In this document: positions 9,561 to 22,205 of the stretch, piece by piece
Position numbering within the stretch: the stretch's first letter is position 1
How the letters are laid out: each line of letters starts with the position of its first letter
Assembly (NCBI RefSeq): GCF_036884655.1
Contig: NC_088345.1
Location: forward strand, 19,737,001 to 19,801,000
Origin: Musa acuminata AAA Group
Taxonomy: Eukaryota > Streptophyta > Magnoliopsida > Zingiberales > Musaceae
Direction of reading: 5' to 3'
DNA: 64,000 nt
Program-made: the position numbers and the translations under genes
The notes under the pieces: model-generated
Database searches by the model: none
What the model saw: the letters and a program-made list of their open reading frames with translations, nothing else
What the model was told of the DNA's origin: nothing

Positions 9561-10789
9561 TGTTAGGATCGGAGCGGCACTAAGAGGGGGGGGGTGAATT
9601 AGTGCAGCGGATTAAAACAAAGTTTTAGAAAAATCTTTCGTACGATAAGAACGGAAATTGAAAAGCTTAACTTGAAAGCATATTCTTAAAGTTGTGCAGC
9701 AAGGGTAATAAGGAACTAAAGCAGTAAGGAGGTTTGTAGTAATGTAAATGGCAATAATGAAATGCAAACCAGAGATTACGCCGATTATAGAGTGGTTCGG
9801 TCAAATGACCTACATCCACTTGCGAGGCCCCTCTTCGATGAGGCTCCCACCTTCCACTAGCAAATCTCTTGAAATGGAAGGGTAAACACCCCTCTTACAA
9901 CCTTTTACAGCAGTTCAACCTCTTACAAATTTTCAATAAGAAAGAAGGAGGAGAACTCTCTAGCAAATTGAAAACAAGACTTGCTAAGACTTTCTAAGAC
10001 TTTTCTCTCAATCAAAATGCTTCTCAAAAGTTGTATCCTCAGCTGAGATTTGAGGGGTATTTATAGGCCTCAAGAGGATTCAAATTTGGGCTCCAAAATT
10101 TAAATTCTCTTTAGGTTCCCGATGCTGGAGGTGCCACCGCCCAGCCAAGCGGTGCCACCGCCCAGCGCTCGGGTGCTGGACGGTACAACCGCCCAGCCAA
10201 GGAGGTGTCACCGCCTAGCTCTCGGGTGCTGGGCGGTGCCACCGCCCAGCCAGGCGGTGCCACCGCCTAGCTCTTCGGTTCATTGGTTTGGCTTAATTTT
10301 AGCCCAAACCAAATCTGACTTTGGGCCCAATTGGCCCCTAAACAGGATAAAGGATTATCTCTTAATCCTAATCCTAATTACAAGTGAACTACATAACAAA
10401 ACACATCCTAAGCAGGTTTTCAACCGCGAACGTCGAGTTTTGTTCCGGCGAGCTTTCCGACGAACTTCTTCCGACGGACTCCCATCAAGCTCCCGAACTT
10501 ATGATGACCTTAACGAGTAGCCGAGCCTTCTTAGTGATCTCCGTGAACCTCCAACAATCTCTTCGACGAACTTCCGAAAGTTTCGACAGGTTCCCGATTT
10601 CTTCTCGGTTGGTTCTGGCAGCATCTCCGACGATTCTTCGGACTCTTAAACATCCATCGAACTTGACTCCGGTATCCTTGCTTTATGTTTTCTGGTTATC
10701 GTAGTTAATCCTGCACACTTAACTCAATAATATGGATTAGATCAATTAACCCACCAATTGATTATATCATCAAAATCCGAGATTCAACA
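9561..10789 (-). repeat. 5' LTR of E2 (1229 bp)
   Basis: Minus-strand LTR from TGTTGAATCTCGG (ending 10789) to CCTAACA (9561). It has a GGCGGT-NNN-ACCGCC cluster at about 10122-10265, a TATA box at 10059-10065 (minus strand), imperfect short-period repeats with GTCGGAAG-type units at 10420-10650, and a G-run (C-run on the minus strand) next to its internal end. It is very similar to the E8 LTR at 62584-63783, so these belong to one subfamily. Confidence 0.88.
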
Positions 10790-11712
10790 TAGGCCTCTAG
10801 CACTTTTTACAACACTTTAACACTCAAGAATTCAGGATTATGCCAATACTTTCGTGCACTTTTATGTAGAAAAGGTTGGGGTATTTATAGGCCCCAATTG
10901 ACTTCGGAATTAGAGCCAAAAAGTATCACATCTCTAGATTTCGAGATACTAACGGTACCACCGCCATTATTGGGTAGTACTACCATTTGCAGTCTGACAC
11001 TGGGCAGTACCATCGCCTAGTCTAGGTAGTACCACCGCTTGACAGAGCTCAGAGACCGAGCTCTAGCGGTACCACCACCTGACAGGAGTGGTACCACCGT
11101 TGGCAGCATTAATTGTCGGCGGTACCACCACCCAATCTAGGCGGTACCACCTCCCAGACCACCTGGGGGATTGGGTCACTAGGAGATGCCACCGCTGGCC
11201 ATATTTTTATGGGCTGAATGGGCTATTCAATCCATCCTAATCCAGCCTTGTTAAGGGCCTAATTAGCCCTTAATTAAGTTAATGGGATTACCTACCAATT
11301 CTAACTCAATCTACTATCTAACTATAATAACTAAGACATAATCAAAGCACTCTTGTTTTGATACGTCAATTACTCTTCCGGCGAGCTTCCGGCGATCTTT
11401 CGATGAACTCTTGATAATGTTCCGGTGGACTCCCAACAAGCTCCTCGACTTTACGACGATCTTCTTAGTGAGTTCCGACAAGCTTCTTTGGAAAGCTCTT
11501 GAACTTCTCAATTGGTTCTAGCAGAACTTCCGACAAATGTTTGGACTTCCGATAAACTCTTGAACTTCCAACAAGATCTCAATCTTGACTCCGGCACAAC
11601 ACCTGCTTTATATCTTACTGCTATCATAGTTAATCTTGCACACTTTTCTTAACATATAGATTAGATCAAATACTTTATAATTGATTTCATCATTAAAATC
11701 CGAGATTCAACA
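10790..11712 (-). repeat. Older SIRE-like LTR fragment interrupted by E2
   Basis: Minus-strand LTR sequence from just upstream of the TATA region (GGTATTTATAGGCCCC near 10878) through the motif cluster (with GGTACC variants at 10950-11180) to the terminus GATTCAACA at 11712. Its missing end directly abuts the outer end of the E2 5' LTR, as expected if E2 inserted into it. The sequence after 11712 is not the family's internal region but copia-B LTR. Confidence 0.75.
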
Positions 11713-13040
11713 TGTTCTCCCTAGATAATATAACTATCTTTTTGACATGTAGTTTTTCGATTTTGCGAATTTTGCACACTAATCTTCGCACGACGATGAA
11801 CACATATTGACAAATTTAGGTTTTTATTTTATGTTCTTCTACTGCGCATGTGATATCGCCCCTAGATTTCCCTATAGGGTCTCTACCCAATAATCTCTTA
11901 TTAGCCTTTATTGTATCTCATCTATAAGATCCAATAATTCAAAGGCTTATTGGATATCCAATAAGATAGGGGCTCCAACGGATATCTTATATCCAAATCT
12001 CTACTCGTCAGAATGTCTACCGTATGTGTGTGACCCTCTAGGCCTAATATCAAGCTGGCCGTGAGTCATATCTATCAAAACTCCTTTTGGTTCAATGAAT
12101 TATTATCTCCATAATAATTCACTCGACTCATCGATTACGGATGTACTAGGCCATTACGCCGCACTCCCTAAGCAATATAAGGGAATCTAATCTTTTAGAC
12201 CTATATATCCTCATTTACTATGTACTTATAGTCCCTCATCAATCTAATATCCCAAAAATCGTATGCCGGGCATGGTGCTGTCAGGCCCATACAATTTCTA
12301 CAATCTCACTCTAATCGGATTCTTCCGGAGAACTCGTTCTCTCTCAATTTGAATGACCCTGGTTAGGGATTTATCTGAGTAAGAATACATGAGATATTCC
12401 TCTCATGACACCGATAGCAGATGATCCTCCTTTGACATTCAATAGCCCTCATAAGATTGGCTACCACTCCCGATGACTGGCTATGCTAGATTTGAAACCT
12501 CCGGACCTATAAGTCTAGTATCAAAGAGTGGTACTCATACAAGATACCCTTAGTGTCTCAAGTCTAAGGACTAGATATACCACTGAGATGATGGAATCGC
12601 TGTCTAATAATAATGTATCATCAACCACCCAACATTCCATAAGAGGATTAATCAATGAACTCATTCTCCAATGAGCACTTGTATTGTATCCCTAGTGTCC
12701 CCACACGAGTAGCTATGACACCAACTGTATCCATCATATGGACGGGTATACAGTACACTAGTCTATCCGGTTATCTCGATGTCCCTCTCAAGTAACCTTA
12801 TAATCGGGATTATTTAGTATATGTGGTTAAAGGCAAATCGGTCTCATTACCATGATCTCATCAGGATCCGATTCTCATTGCACAGATCCATGAACATCAT
12901 AATATATTCATGCAATAGGTAATATAAAGTGCTAAAATATCAAATAATAATAATAAGCAAAAGGACTGCGTGTCAAGTTATACGTGTCATCACTCACGTG
13001 ATTGGCTTGCAGGGCACCTATGACTAGCAGTACTGCCTAG
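11713..13040. repeat. Copia-B LTR with its 3' end inverted
   Basis: The first about 165 bases (11713-11876) match the terminal part of the copia-B LTR in plus orientation (compare 39112-39270: the CTCCCTAG start, GCACGACGATGAAC, GCGCATGTGAT). The rest (about 11880-13040) matches the body and start of the same LTR in minus orientation (compare 37786-38880). So one LTR has its 3' end flipped relative to its body, or two copies are fused. It has no coding content. Confidence 0.65.
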
Positions 13041-13572
13041 TGTTAGATTGTTAGGCGGTAGTACCGCTAGACTAGGTAGTGGTACCGCTAGTACCCCAAA
13101 ATCTCAGGGATTTAGATTTTGACTTCACTTTTTGAAGTCATTTGGAGCTTATGAAAACCCCACTCATCCTTGCTCGGTTTATAAAACTAAGAGCAAAAAA
13201 GAAAGAAAACACCGTTGTAATATTGTAAGAACTCCTCTCAAGCTCTAAGTGTTGGGTGAAGTTTAAGAGATAGATGAGTGGTTGTAAAGGTTATCTCCTA
13301 AACATGTGAAAAGAAGAAAAAGTGGTGTAAAATGATAATTGATTTTTGCCTATTGAAAGAAGATCGGTAGTGGAAGCCGGTGGCCTCGAGTGAAGAGGAA
13401 TCGGGAGTGGATGTAGGTCACGATGATCGAACCACTATAAATCTGGTTTTCATTTACTTTAAGCTCTTCGTGTTTATTGCAAACTGATTTCTTACTTTCA
13501 CTACACCTACAAACTCATTTTCAGCACTAATTCAATCCCCCCCCCCTCTTAGTCTCAATTTTGGTCCTAACA
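13041..13572 (+). repeat. Plus-strand SIRE-like LTR, 3' half
   Basis: Begins inside the GGCGGT/GGTACC motif cluster, passes a degraded TATA region (13152-13160), and continues with the family's transcribed part to the C-run and terminus GGTCCTAACA at 13572. The sequence after it is not a primer binding site, so this is a truncated LTR and not the 5' LTR of an element. Confidence 0.7.
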
Positions 13573-13587
13573 ACTTGTGCTTGTTGA

Positions 13588-13719
13588 TCATGCATATTTG
13601 AGTCTATTATTGAAGGTGAGGCTAAAGGTTATAGATTTGAATTTGTCCATTTGTCTAGAGGTTTAATAAGAGCTCTTCACATTGAAAATTCAGATGAAGC
13701 AGGAAGTCATCAAGAATGA
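13588..13719 (+). other. Short protein-like frame, possible exon remnant
   Basis: A 43-codon stop-to-stop frame ending at TGA 13717-13719, with balanced protein-like composition (for example YRFEFVHLSRGL). It directly follows the LTR fragment and could be the last exon of a gene cut off by retrotransposon insertion. I do not recognise the family and it could be chance. Confidence 0.2.
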
Positions 13720-14162
13720 CAATCAAAAGACCTTATATTGATAAGCTTAATCCAAAAACTTAGCCTATAAATCACATATCATCCGAACCTACAACAGTTG
13801 GATTAGATTAAGAAAGATATAAAGATGAGGATAGATCGATAGCACATATTTTGCTTCACCATGACCAATAAATGCATCCATAGGGTATTATGTAAAATGG
13901 TACCTCTTGACATATACGTGATAATCTTTAAAAGTCCATACCTTTGAGATGGAGATATCATTTACTATTACCGACTCTAACAATACAAGTTCCATAGTAA
14001 AATGAAAAAAAAAAAGGCCAATGGTTTTCATCTCATAAACTATGATATTATTTTTCTAATCCATTATTATGAAAAAATACCTTGAATATTGGAAGAGTAA
14101 AAGAAAAAAAGACAAATAGAGAATAAGCATAGTTTAATTATTTTTATATGAAATGTTATGCT

Positions 14163-14455
14163 GACTTTTGTTAGCTTATACAAAGATATTAATATATTCT
14201 TAAAAGTTTACTCAAGTGAATCAACCTAAAAAATAAGTAAAATAATTAATCTAAACAGCCTATGATAAACCAACTAACTTCAAAAAAAATTATTTATTTT
14301 ATTTTTTTGACTTTTGGTAAGCTTATATAAAGAAATTAATAGATTCTTAAAGTTTACTCAAGTAAATCAACCTAAATAAATAAGTAAAATAATTAATCTA
14401 AACCACATATAATAAACCAACTAGTTTCAAAAAAATTTATTTGTTTTATTTGTTT
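14163..14455. repeat. Tandem duplication, period 146 bp
   Basis: Two adjacent copies beginning GACTTTTG at 14163 and 14309, each followed by GCTTATA, TTTACTCAAGT, TCAACCTAAA and AATAATTAATCTAAAC in the same order. Both are AT-rich with no coding content, 350-650 bases upstream of the kinase gene. Confidence 0.85.
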
Positions 14456-14811
14456 TATTTTTTACTGTCGATTTATGGTTACCGACTTGCTTAAGTAAAT
14501 TACAGACTATTTCCTAACACTAGCGTCCTGTTTGATGATGTTTTGAACAAAGGACCGGAAGCCCGCGTGAGGGGGCGGGCGACTTCCGCGGGTCAATCAA
14601 CTCGTTTTCCTTTTTTAATGTTACCTGAAAGTGAGGGTCCACTTTTTGACTGACCAAGTTTAGGACTTGACTGCAACATCAATTTGATTGTTGCAGCCTC
14701 AGGCTTGGGGCAGTAATTAGATGCAAAACTGATGGAGTCATTGTGAGACGCTACAGAATCGATTCAAATTCCTGATCAGTTTCCTTTGTGAATCAATCCC
14801 TCCGCGCGGCC

Positions 14812-17210
14812 ATGAATCGGCTCCTCTGTACACTCTTCCTCCTGTTCATCCATGCTTCGGACAAGAAGACTTGGGGGAACAAAGAGGAAGACGACTTCCT
14901 GAAGGATTGCCGGACCACGAGATGTGGAGGAATAACTGTGAGATACCCCTTCCGCCTAAAATCCAGTCCTCCTTATTGTGGCGTTCAAGGCTTGGAGCTT
15001 TCGTGTTCTGGCGGTGACGCCATCCTCTCACTTCCCCCGTTAGGACTCTGCACGGTGATCTCCATCGACTACTATTATGGCGAAATCAGAATCAAGTTGG
15101 GAGAGTCGTGGTCTCCGTGCCCACTGCAAAAGCTCAGTTCCATCGACCTCACCGGCAGCCCATTTTACGAAGCTAATTTGCAAGCTCTTAGTTTCGTGAA
15201 TTGCTCAGGAAAATTTACACCAGATCCGGCGTGGATCACCGGACCGATCCCATGCCTCGGCAATGGAAGTCACTACGTTTATGCAGCGGATTCTTCCGAG
15301 CCTATGGGCGATCTTCCTTCTGTTTGCATGGTGACTTCTTCAACCGATGGCTGGATCCCTTACGATTCTGGATCATGGGAAGAAAAAGTGCAGAAATTCA
15401 TCCGAACGCGAGAAATGAATCTTCCAATTTCTGTGCCAGAGACCCGTATATGCAGAGTATGTGAAGAAGCAAGAAAGCCCTGTGGATTCAACCGCACCGG
15501 AAACCAAACCTACTGTATAACCCGGCATCACGGTGAGCTTCCAATTCTCAAACCAATTAGCCTTCTCTATTCGATTTTTTTTGGTTTGTTTTCTCGCAAA
15601 ACTTTGCTGGACTACAAAACAAAAAAGTGAAAAATCAGGAACTTCAATCCATATGCACCCTCACTATGTGAGAGACTGCCAGAAGTTACGTGATCTTCTC
15701 AGACATAATATTGATGTATGTGACTCTCTTCTTTGCTTAATGCATCAACTCTTTCGAGGTGATGGTAACTGCAGATATTATCTACTTCACTCTAGGGAGT
15801 GAGAGGAAGATTGTGTCGGTCATTTTGTTGCTTCTGGGTTTTCTCATTTCTCCACCACCTTATTGCAAAAGATTAATACAGAATCGTCGGTCGAACAATG
15901 AACAAAATGAATTTTTACTGACTGATCTCCTCTGCTTGTTTGCAGGTTCAAACATTAAGATTATTATTGTAGGTGAGTGTGCTGGTCATTTTTTTCCTGG
16001 GAAAACATATATAATGTAACTTGTAATAACCCTTTCCTCAAAAATAAATTTTCTGTAAATCCACTTTTCTTTTTCCTTGTAGAGAGGCTCATCATCTTTA
16101 CCTTCTAATTAACTATATATTACCCCATTGCTTTTCTTCTCAGGCACTTGTACCGCTGGATTTGTTCTAGTTTTGTTGCCAGCACTCATTCTATTCTACG
16201 TTCGAAGGAAATCTACAAAAGAAGAAGAAACACGTTTGAAGGTTGAAAATTTTCTAGCAACATATGGTGATGCAAAACCAACACGATACACTTTCGCTGA
16301 TGTTAAGAAGATCACCAGAAGGTTCAAGGATAGGCTGGGGCAAGGGGGATATGGCAGTGTGTACAAAGGCGAACTACCGAATGGAATCCCTGTAGCAGTT
16401 AAGATGCTGGAGAGATCTAAAGGGGAGGGCGAAGAGTTCATCAACGAGGTAGCAACCATCGGAAGAATTCACCATGTCAATATCGTCCGCCTCCTGGGAT
16501 TCTGCTCCGAGAGATCAAGTCGCGCTCTCATCTATGAATTCATGCCCAATGAGTCCTTGGAGAAGTACATTTTCTCAAGAGAAGCTAGTGGAGCCGATAA
16601 ACCACCTCTGAACATGGAGAAGTTGCTCAACATCGCTATACGCGTTGCCCGGGGCATCGAGTACTTACACCAGGGATGCGAGCAACGCATTCTTCATTTC
16701 GACATCAAGCCCCACAACGTTCTCTTGGATCATGAATTCAATCCAAAGATCTCAGACTTTGGTCTTGCAAAGCTTTGCTCGAGGGAGCAGAGCATTGTGA
16801 CCATGACCGCTGCGAGAGGCACCATGGGCTACATCGCGCCGGAGATGTACTCCAGAAACTTTGGGACGGTCTCTTACAAATCCGACGTCTACAGTTTTGG
16901 CATGCTGGTCTTGGAAATGGTAGGAGGTAGGAAGAATCATGACCCTGAGATCGGAAAGCAGAACGAAATCTATTTTCCGGAATGGGTATATGACCGACTA
17001 GTTCACAGGCAGGATCTGGGATTGGCGATGGAGATGGAGGGAGAAGAAGAAGAAATCGTGAAGAAACTTGCTATTGTGGCTCTGTGGTGCATTCAATGGA
17101 GTCCAATTGATCGGCCTTCCATGACTAGAGTACTTCAGATGCTGACAGGAACTTTGCAAAGCTTGCAGATGCCTCCAAAACCTTTTGTGTCCTCACTTGA
17201 TCATGTCTAA
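14812..17210 (+). CDS. LRK10-like receptor-like kinase, three exons, intact
   Basis: Proposed join 14812-15532, 15946-15972, 16144-17210. The donors (G/GTGAGC and G/GTGAGTG) and acceptors (TTGCAG, TTCTCAG) are canonical, phases match, and the CDS gives 604 residues. I chose ATG 14812 because a hydrophobic signal peptide (MNRLLCTLFLLFIHAS) follows it directly. Residues about 33-96 fit a wall-associated-kinase galacturonan-binding domain (C33, CGG, VRYPF) and about 210-240 the cysteine-rich WAK-associated end. The transmembrane helix (about 246-268) spans exons 2 and 3. Kinase: P-loop GQGGYGSV 315-322, K336, E351, HFDIKPHN 434-441, DFG 454-456, APE 481-483. HFD replaces HRD, so it is a non-RD kinase, typical of immune-type receptors. 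It is probably a plasma-membrane sensor; its ligand is unknown. It is the only intact host gene here. Confidence 0.9.
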
Positions 17211-20170
17211 TATTGGCTTGGAAATGTTCCTAGCCATCACTCATGACAGCTATTGTTATCTTTTTAATTGTTATCCAATGCTATTCTTGTTATCCGGTGG
17301 TCATAATTTTTATTACACCTCGGCTCTATAGCTTTATTAATGCAACGATTTGGTTAAACCGATCAAAGACCACATGATCTAAAACCTGATTAAGCAATTT
17401 TTTTTTTGTCCATTTAGTCATATATATCGTTGCAATTATCTTTCGTTTTTTTTACGTGAGATTATTGGAGCCTCAAATATAATCCAAGATAATTTAAATT
17501 TATCTTTCTAGTAGACTACGTGTGACGTGCACAATCCAGCCCAAAGATTATTTGATATACTGAACTTATTACTAACGGATAAACTCACGACTTGTCAATA
17601 AGAAATCAAGTAGACAAAATTCTCATGTATTATTTGATAAAACCTAAACTGTAGTTTGGACTGATAAATAGATGAATTAAATTTTTTATTTCTATAAATT
17701 ATATAAATAAATAATTAAATTTTTATTAGTCAAACTAAATATACATAAGACTTCAAAATTTTAACGTGATGATTAATGGACCCATGAGTACATGAGTACA
17801 TCTACTAACAGACCCATGTTATTATAGACCTATAATGACATGATAAAAGAATTATTATACATCACGGTCAACAACCCGGATATTATATTAAGTATAGATA
17901 TTTGTGTTAGATTTTAATAAAATCTCATATAATCTCACTTTAAAACTATAAAAGTATTCTTTAAATACTTAAAAAAACATCATATTTAGATTATGATATT
18001 TTAAATCTAAAAAAAATAATTTAATTACTTATAATGATATTGATTTCGGTAAGATATGAAATAGATATAAAAGTAATATTTACCTTTGTAAATTATTAAT
18101 TCCTTGGTTATATATATATTTTTTGGTCATCCAAAATTAATATTCTATCGCATTATCTATTGAAGTATAATATATTGTATTAGATACATGTCATGTATAA
18201 GTAATATAGATAAAATACATCATTGAATATTATGAAATTTGATTGAAAAATATTTCTACCAAGGATAATAGTACTCATGCAATATGTTTGATAAAAAAAA
18301 TCATATAATACACTGTTGGATCAATTACAATGATATTAGATATTATTTTATCAGTGATCATATTATTAATCATGATATATCTATATATTTTGTTGACAAA
18401 AACATAAATTGGCAACCATCTTTACCCACTAAATTTTTTGGAGAGGATGTTACTTAGCCTTAACTCTTGATTATACACCCAAAAAACAGAAAAAGGGACC
18501 AATAGTAGCATCAGTTTGATCTAGTAATATTTTTCTAGAAACCCGAACCTGACCCAAAACATCTTAAACCATCCTAAATCCTTCCCATATCACTGCACCC
18601 AACCAAAGCCACCGACCCCTCCTCTAAACCCTTACCTTATATGGGCAGAATTATATATTGTTTCTAAAATTTATTCTACACCCATAAGTGCTTCAAATAA
18701 TATTTGCAAATCACATATTATTTTGCAATACTTTTTGAATAATAAAATTCTTTCCAAATCAGGTAAATTATATATTTTTTTTATAAATTATAAATAAATA
18801 AAACTATTATTTTAAAAATAAGATAGATCGCAAATTATTAAAACAAACATCAATAATTGAAAATCCACTTTTCCTTAAATCATAAATCAATTCTCTTCTT
18901 TTTTTTATTTCTCTCTTTTCTACTTTTTTTTTTTGTTCATTTCTCTTTTCACTCTAACATTGCCACATGATCCACCCTTTTCCGTATGCAAGATTGATCC
19001 AATTTGATTAGTTCATTTTCACGTTAGAAATTTAGAAGAGGCTTATAGATCTTATTTGCAAGGATAAGATTGTTGATCATTCGGAACAAGTATTATAATG
19101 AGATTTTTTTGTTTTTTGTCATTTCGATTTGGGATTTACTCCAATTGATCACTTTATAGTTTGGCCTTAGAATTGGTCGTGATTTTTCGAACCACTTTTG
19201 GTCATGATTATTTCTTAGTTAACGTGATATGAAAACCTTAGATATTTCCCAATCATTAAAGTTTGAGGTCACACCCTTCCTGTCATAGTTTGAAATGAAC
19301 GTGGCATGAACAGCCACAGATATATCCCAGTCATCTTTCTGTCTGTATGTGTTTTGGTCCGCTTGCTGTCACATCTCTAAAACGTAAATACCTGACGTGA
19401 ACCATTGTAGATACTTCTTGTTGACTTTTCATTGTAGTAAAATGATCATTGTGGTCCTACGCACGCTTCTTATCATATGAAGTCGTCCAAGTGGAAGTCT
19501 AACTTTACTTCTCAACTAAACTAAACTGAGAAGAATATCCATATCCAAGTCCAAGTCATACAATATTCTACCCTAGCGACGGGACAATGATATAACGTCT
19601 ATATTAACAACTGGTCAAGAATAAGAACATAAATTGATAGATCTTGTATCATCTATAATGGACTCAAGTTGTTAGATGAATTGACAATGCTTAATAATTT
19701 TACATCCAGAAAGGAATGAACAAATATACATAAAGATGATGGAAAAACAAGATGATGTTTTCCATGAATTGTTGCCAAAATACAACTAGTAGGAATGAGA
19801 GCCACAAAATTTATAATAATTCTTGTTGGGCTGTCTGATGTGCACGCTTCCCCCAAGTACAAGTCGGCCGCATCAAACAAGTTTACTCTATGCATTATTG
19901 GAGTTGGTCAAGAGCTTATCCCTCTTCTATTCTATTCTTCTGATGAAAGTGAACCTAAGGAACCAGAAAAGCGATGAGTCGCATCACCTTCGCAACCAAG
20001 GATTTAAAACAGACTTGCAACCACTCCTCATTATATTTTCTATATATTGGATTAGTAACAGCATGTGCTTTCTGTGTCGTAATTAAATGCTTCACATGAA
20101 GAGCAACCAATATGTTCTGAACATTTTAAGCATCCAAAAGAAATCTTTATAGGCTTTTATGAATTTTAAT
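17211..20170. other. AT-rich intergenic region
   Basis: About 3 kb with no recognisable gene or element. Homopolymer stretches occur at 18765-18800 and 18899-18935. A 60-codon frame at 19795-19977 has mixed composition and no family I recognise. The region is probably old, degraded intergenic DNA. Confidence 0.5.
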
Positions 20171-20171
20171 A

Positions 20172-20326
20172 TTATATATATTTATATAGTATACATATAT
20201 ATATCTATATGTATACATATATGTATATATATACACACATATATATACATGTATATATACATACATATATACACATATATATTTATATATATATATATAT
20301 ATATATACATATATATACACACACAA
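20172..20326. repeat. TA / TACATA microsatellite
   Basis: About 155 bases of alternating TATA, CATA and CACA units including a pure TA run near 20286-20307. Simple sequence repeat; the frames that cross it on both strands are artefacts. Confidence 0.95.
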
Positions 20327-21006
20327 AATACACATAAAACTGTTCAATTATATCAACGCTCTTCAAAATTAGTCCTTGTAAAAATATTCCTTTAATTAGT
20401 TTTAAATGCTAACAGTGTTATAAGATCTCTTTTAGTAGGTTAGATTATCATATTACTCTTAACTTAATAACTCTCTTGTTTTAAATATATGCATATTTAA
20501 AAATTATAATATTTAATTTTTTTAAAAAATATTTTAATCATTTGTCATGTCTAATTATGTTTAGCCAAAGTTAAAAAGTAGCTGTGATGATGAATAGACT
20601 TCCCGACAAAGAAAGCAATGTCATATTCACCTTTTCCAGATTCTTCTTTCTTTCGTTATTCTCCTTGATGTTTCTCTTGAACTATAGTCTTCGAATCTTT
20701 GGTTTTTCTTTCGAAAAGATATCCTCGATATTTATTCTCTCTGCAAAGCCATTCATTATGATAAACACCATAGGAAACCTACTTCTTTGCTCTCCTTTGG
20801 ATCAGATAAAAACCTACACATTAGATTTTGTCTAGCTTAAAGAAGAAAAACTATTGACATGATAGAAACTTTGGGCTTTAAACCTAATCGATAAATTCTT
20901 TCATCCATCTTTTATCGGTTTATAAAATATTTTATTAATATCTAATCTGTTTATTCTCCTTTATTGATTCTGGGAGGTTTATTTTTTTCTCTTTCATTTT
21001 CAATTT

Positions 21007-21540
21007 GAAAACGATGCTATTAAGGTCCTTACTAAAGGACCTTGGAATCTCCTTGGAGAGGATGTTCTTTAACTCATCCCTTAGAAACTAGATTTTTAAC
21101 TTATTATTAAGAGAATAGATTCTACCCCTTTGTGGATCAAACTCTCTAGTTTACTAATGGAATATTAGAATGAGAATTCTTTCTTTCAAATCACTTTCCT
21201 TCTCGGTCATCCCATAAAAATTGATCCTAATTCCTTTAACATTGAATAAGACAATTATGACTAGATTCATATAGAAATGAGTATTATCAATCCTTGTAAA
21301 CAAGATGTATGGATTCGATAGCATAGAATCTTTCAAATCATCATAAATCATGTTTGAGCATAAAACCTGGCTCTTTGAATCTAAAACCCCCCTTGATGGA
21401 AACTTAAGTATTAATAGGAAGTATATCCTTCAGGATAATAATGATCCTAACTTTAGACCTTGGATTCATGTCCAATGTTGTTGCCCTTTTTATAAAAAAA
21501 CTTTTACGAAATCATTGGTACCAGAGATAATAGGAAAGGT
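21007..21540 (+). pseudogene. LINE ORF1-like remnant with DUF4283 signature
   Basis: At 21007-21060 the frame reads ENDAIKVLTKGPWNLLGE, the hallmark of the plant DUF4283 domain found in LINE ORF1-type nucleic-acid-binding proteins. Farther on, a separate frame gives a WIKLSSLLMEYWN-like segment and GHPIKIDPNSFN, which match the family's later motifs. Frames shift several times. The zinc knuckle that usually follows is not visible. Confidence 0.65.
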
Positions 21541-22205
21541 AGCATCATGAGTCAACACATGATATTAAAATGATGGACCTATTTGCACTCCCTTCTTCAA
21601 ATAACTCTTTGGTGCCAATATTATACCGTCATATTATGTCGTTGAATGTATTATTTTAGTGCACCTACTAAGTGCCCACGCTTGTCATGTTGTATCAAAA
21701 AAATTGCACACTACAATCATTTATATCACTTGTCACATTGTATTTAAAAGGTTGGACGATGCAATCAATTCAAAATCCACTATAATCTCTTTGGTCACAC
21801 AGATGATAGAAATATTTAGCATTCATTGTTATTCCAATATATTATTATTGGATACAAACCTAAAAAATAACAATTATCATCTAGATTTGAATATGAATCC
21901 TAATGTCATATTCCTTTTACTACTGACCTTTCTTCCACTCTTGGGAGCACATGAGGTCTTAAGTGATTCCTCCTTCCACTCAGACTCCAACATTCTTTGT
22001 GACCACATGGAGTAGTTCACTAAACATCCTACCTCCTCTGAGCTCTGCTTAAAGGCCTCAGCAAAGCCAACCTAAAAGCTATTAGTGGGGTAATCAAGGG
22101 TAAAATAAAACTAAAGCCCTCTTACTCTGTTTCTGAAAAAGATTTACTTTCATCCTTTGACTGTCCTGATGGACTTGAACCCTTAACCCCTTCTCCCAAA
22201 TAATC

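Larger units (their letters stand above)
6446..10789 (-). mobile_element. E2: SIRE-like copia element, truncated by the E1 insertion
   Basis: Minus-strand copia element with 5' LTR 9561-10789, primer site 9547-9558, gag remnant, an internal deletion, RT-RNase H and 270 bases of 3' internal region. Its 3' end stops at 6445/6446, exactly at the outer LTR end of E1. Its missing 3' ORF and 3' LTR should therefore lie left of E1, outside the window. At least two nonsense codons and one deletion-frameshift make it inactive. Its 5' LTR interrupts an older LTR at 10790. Confidence 0.85.
13573..14811. other. Upstream region of the receptor kinase gene
   Basis: AT-rich, mostly unrecognised. It contains a short peptide-like frame (13588-13719), a 146-bp tandem duplication (14163-14455) and a GC-rich imperfect palindrome near 14558-14600. 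No clear TATA box is seen close to the kinase ATG. Confidence 0.5.

Noticed and set aside
14788..14811. Earlier GTG start for the receptor kinase
   Set aside because: Plant nuclear genes rarely start at GTG; ATG 14812 is in frame and begins a good signal peptide.
19795..19977. Possible small gene of 60 codons
   Set aside because: No domain, no start context, and an overlapping open frame in another phase; treated as intergenic.
20147..20395. Tyrosine/isoleucine-rich frames
   Set aside because: They cross a TA/CA microsatellite.
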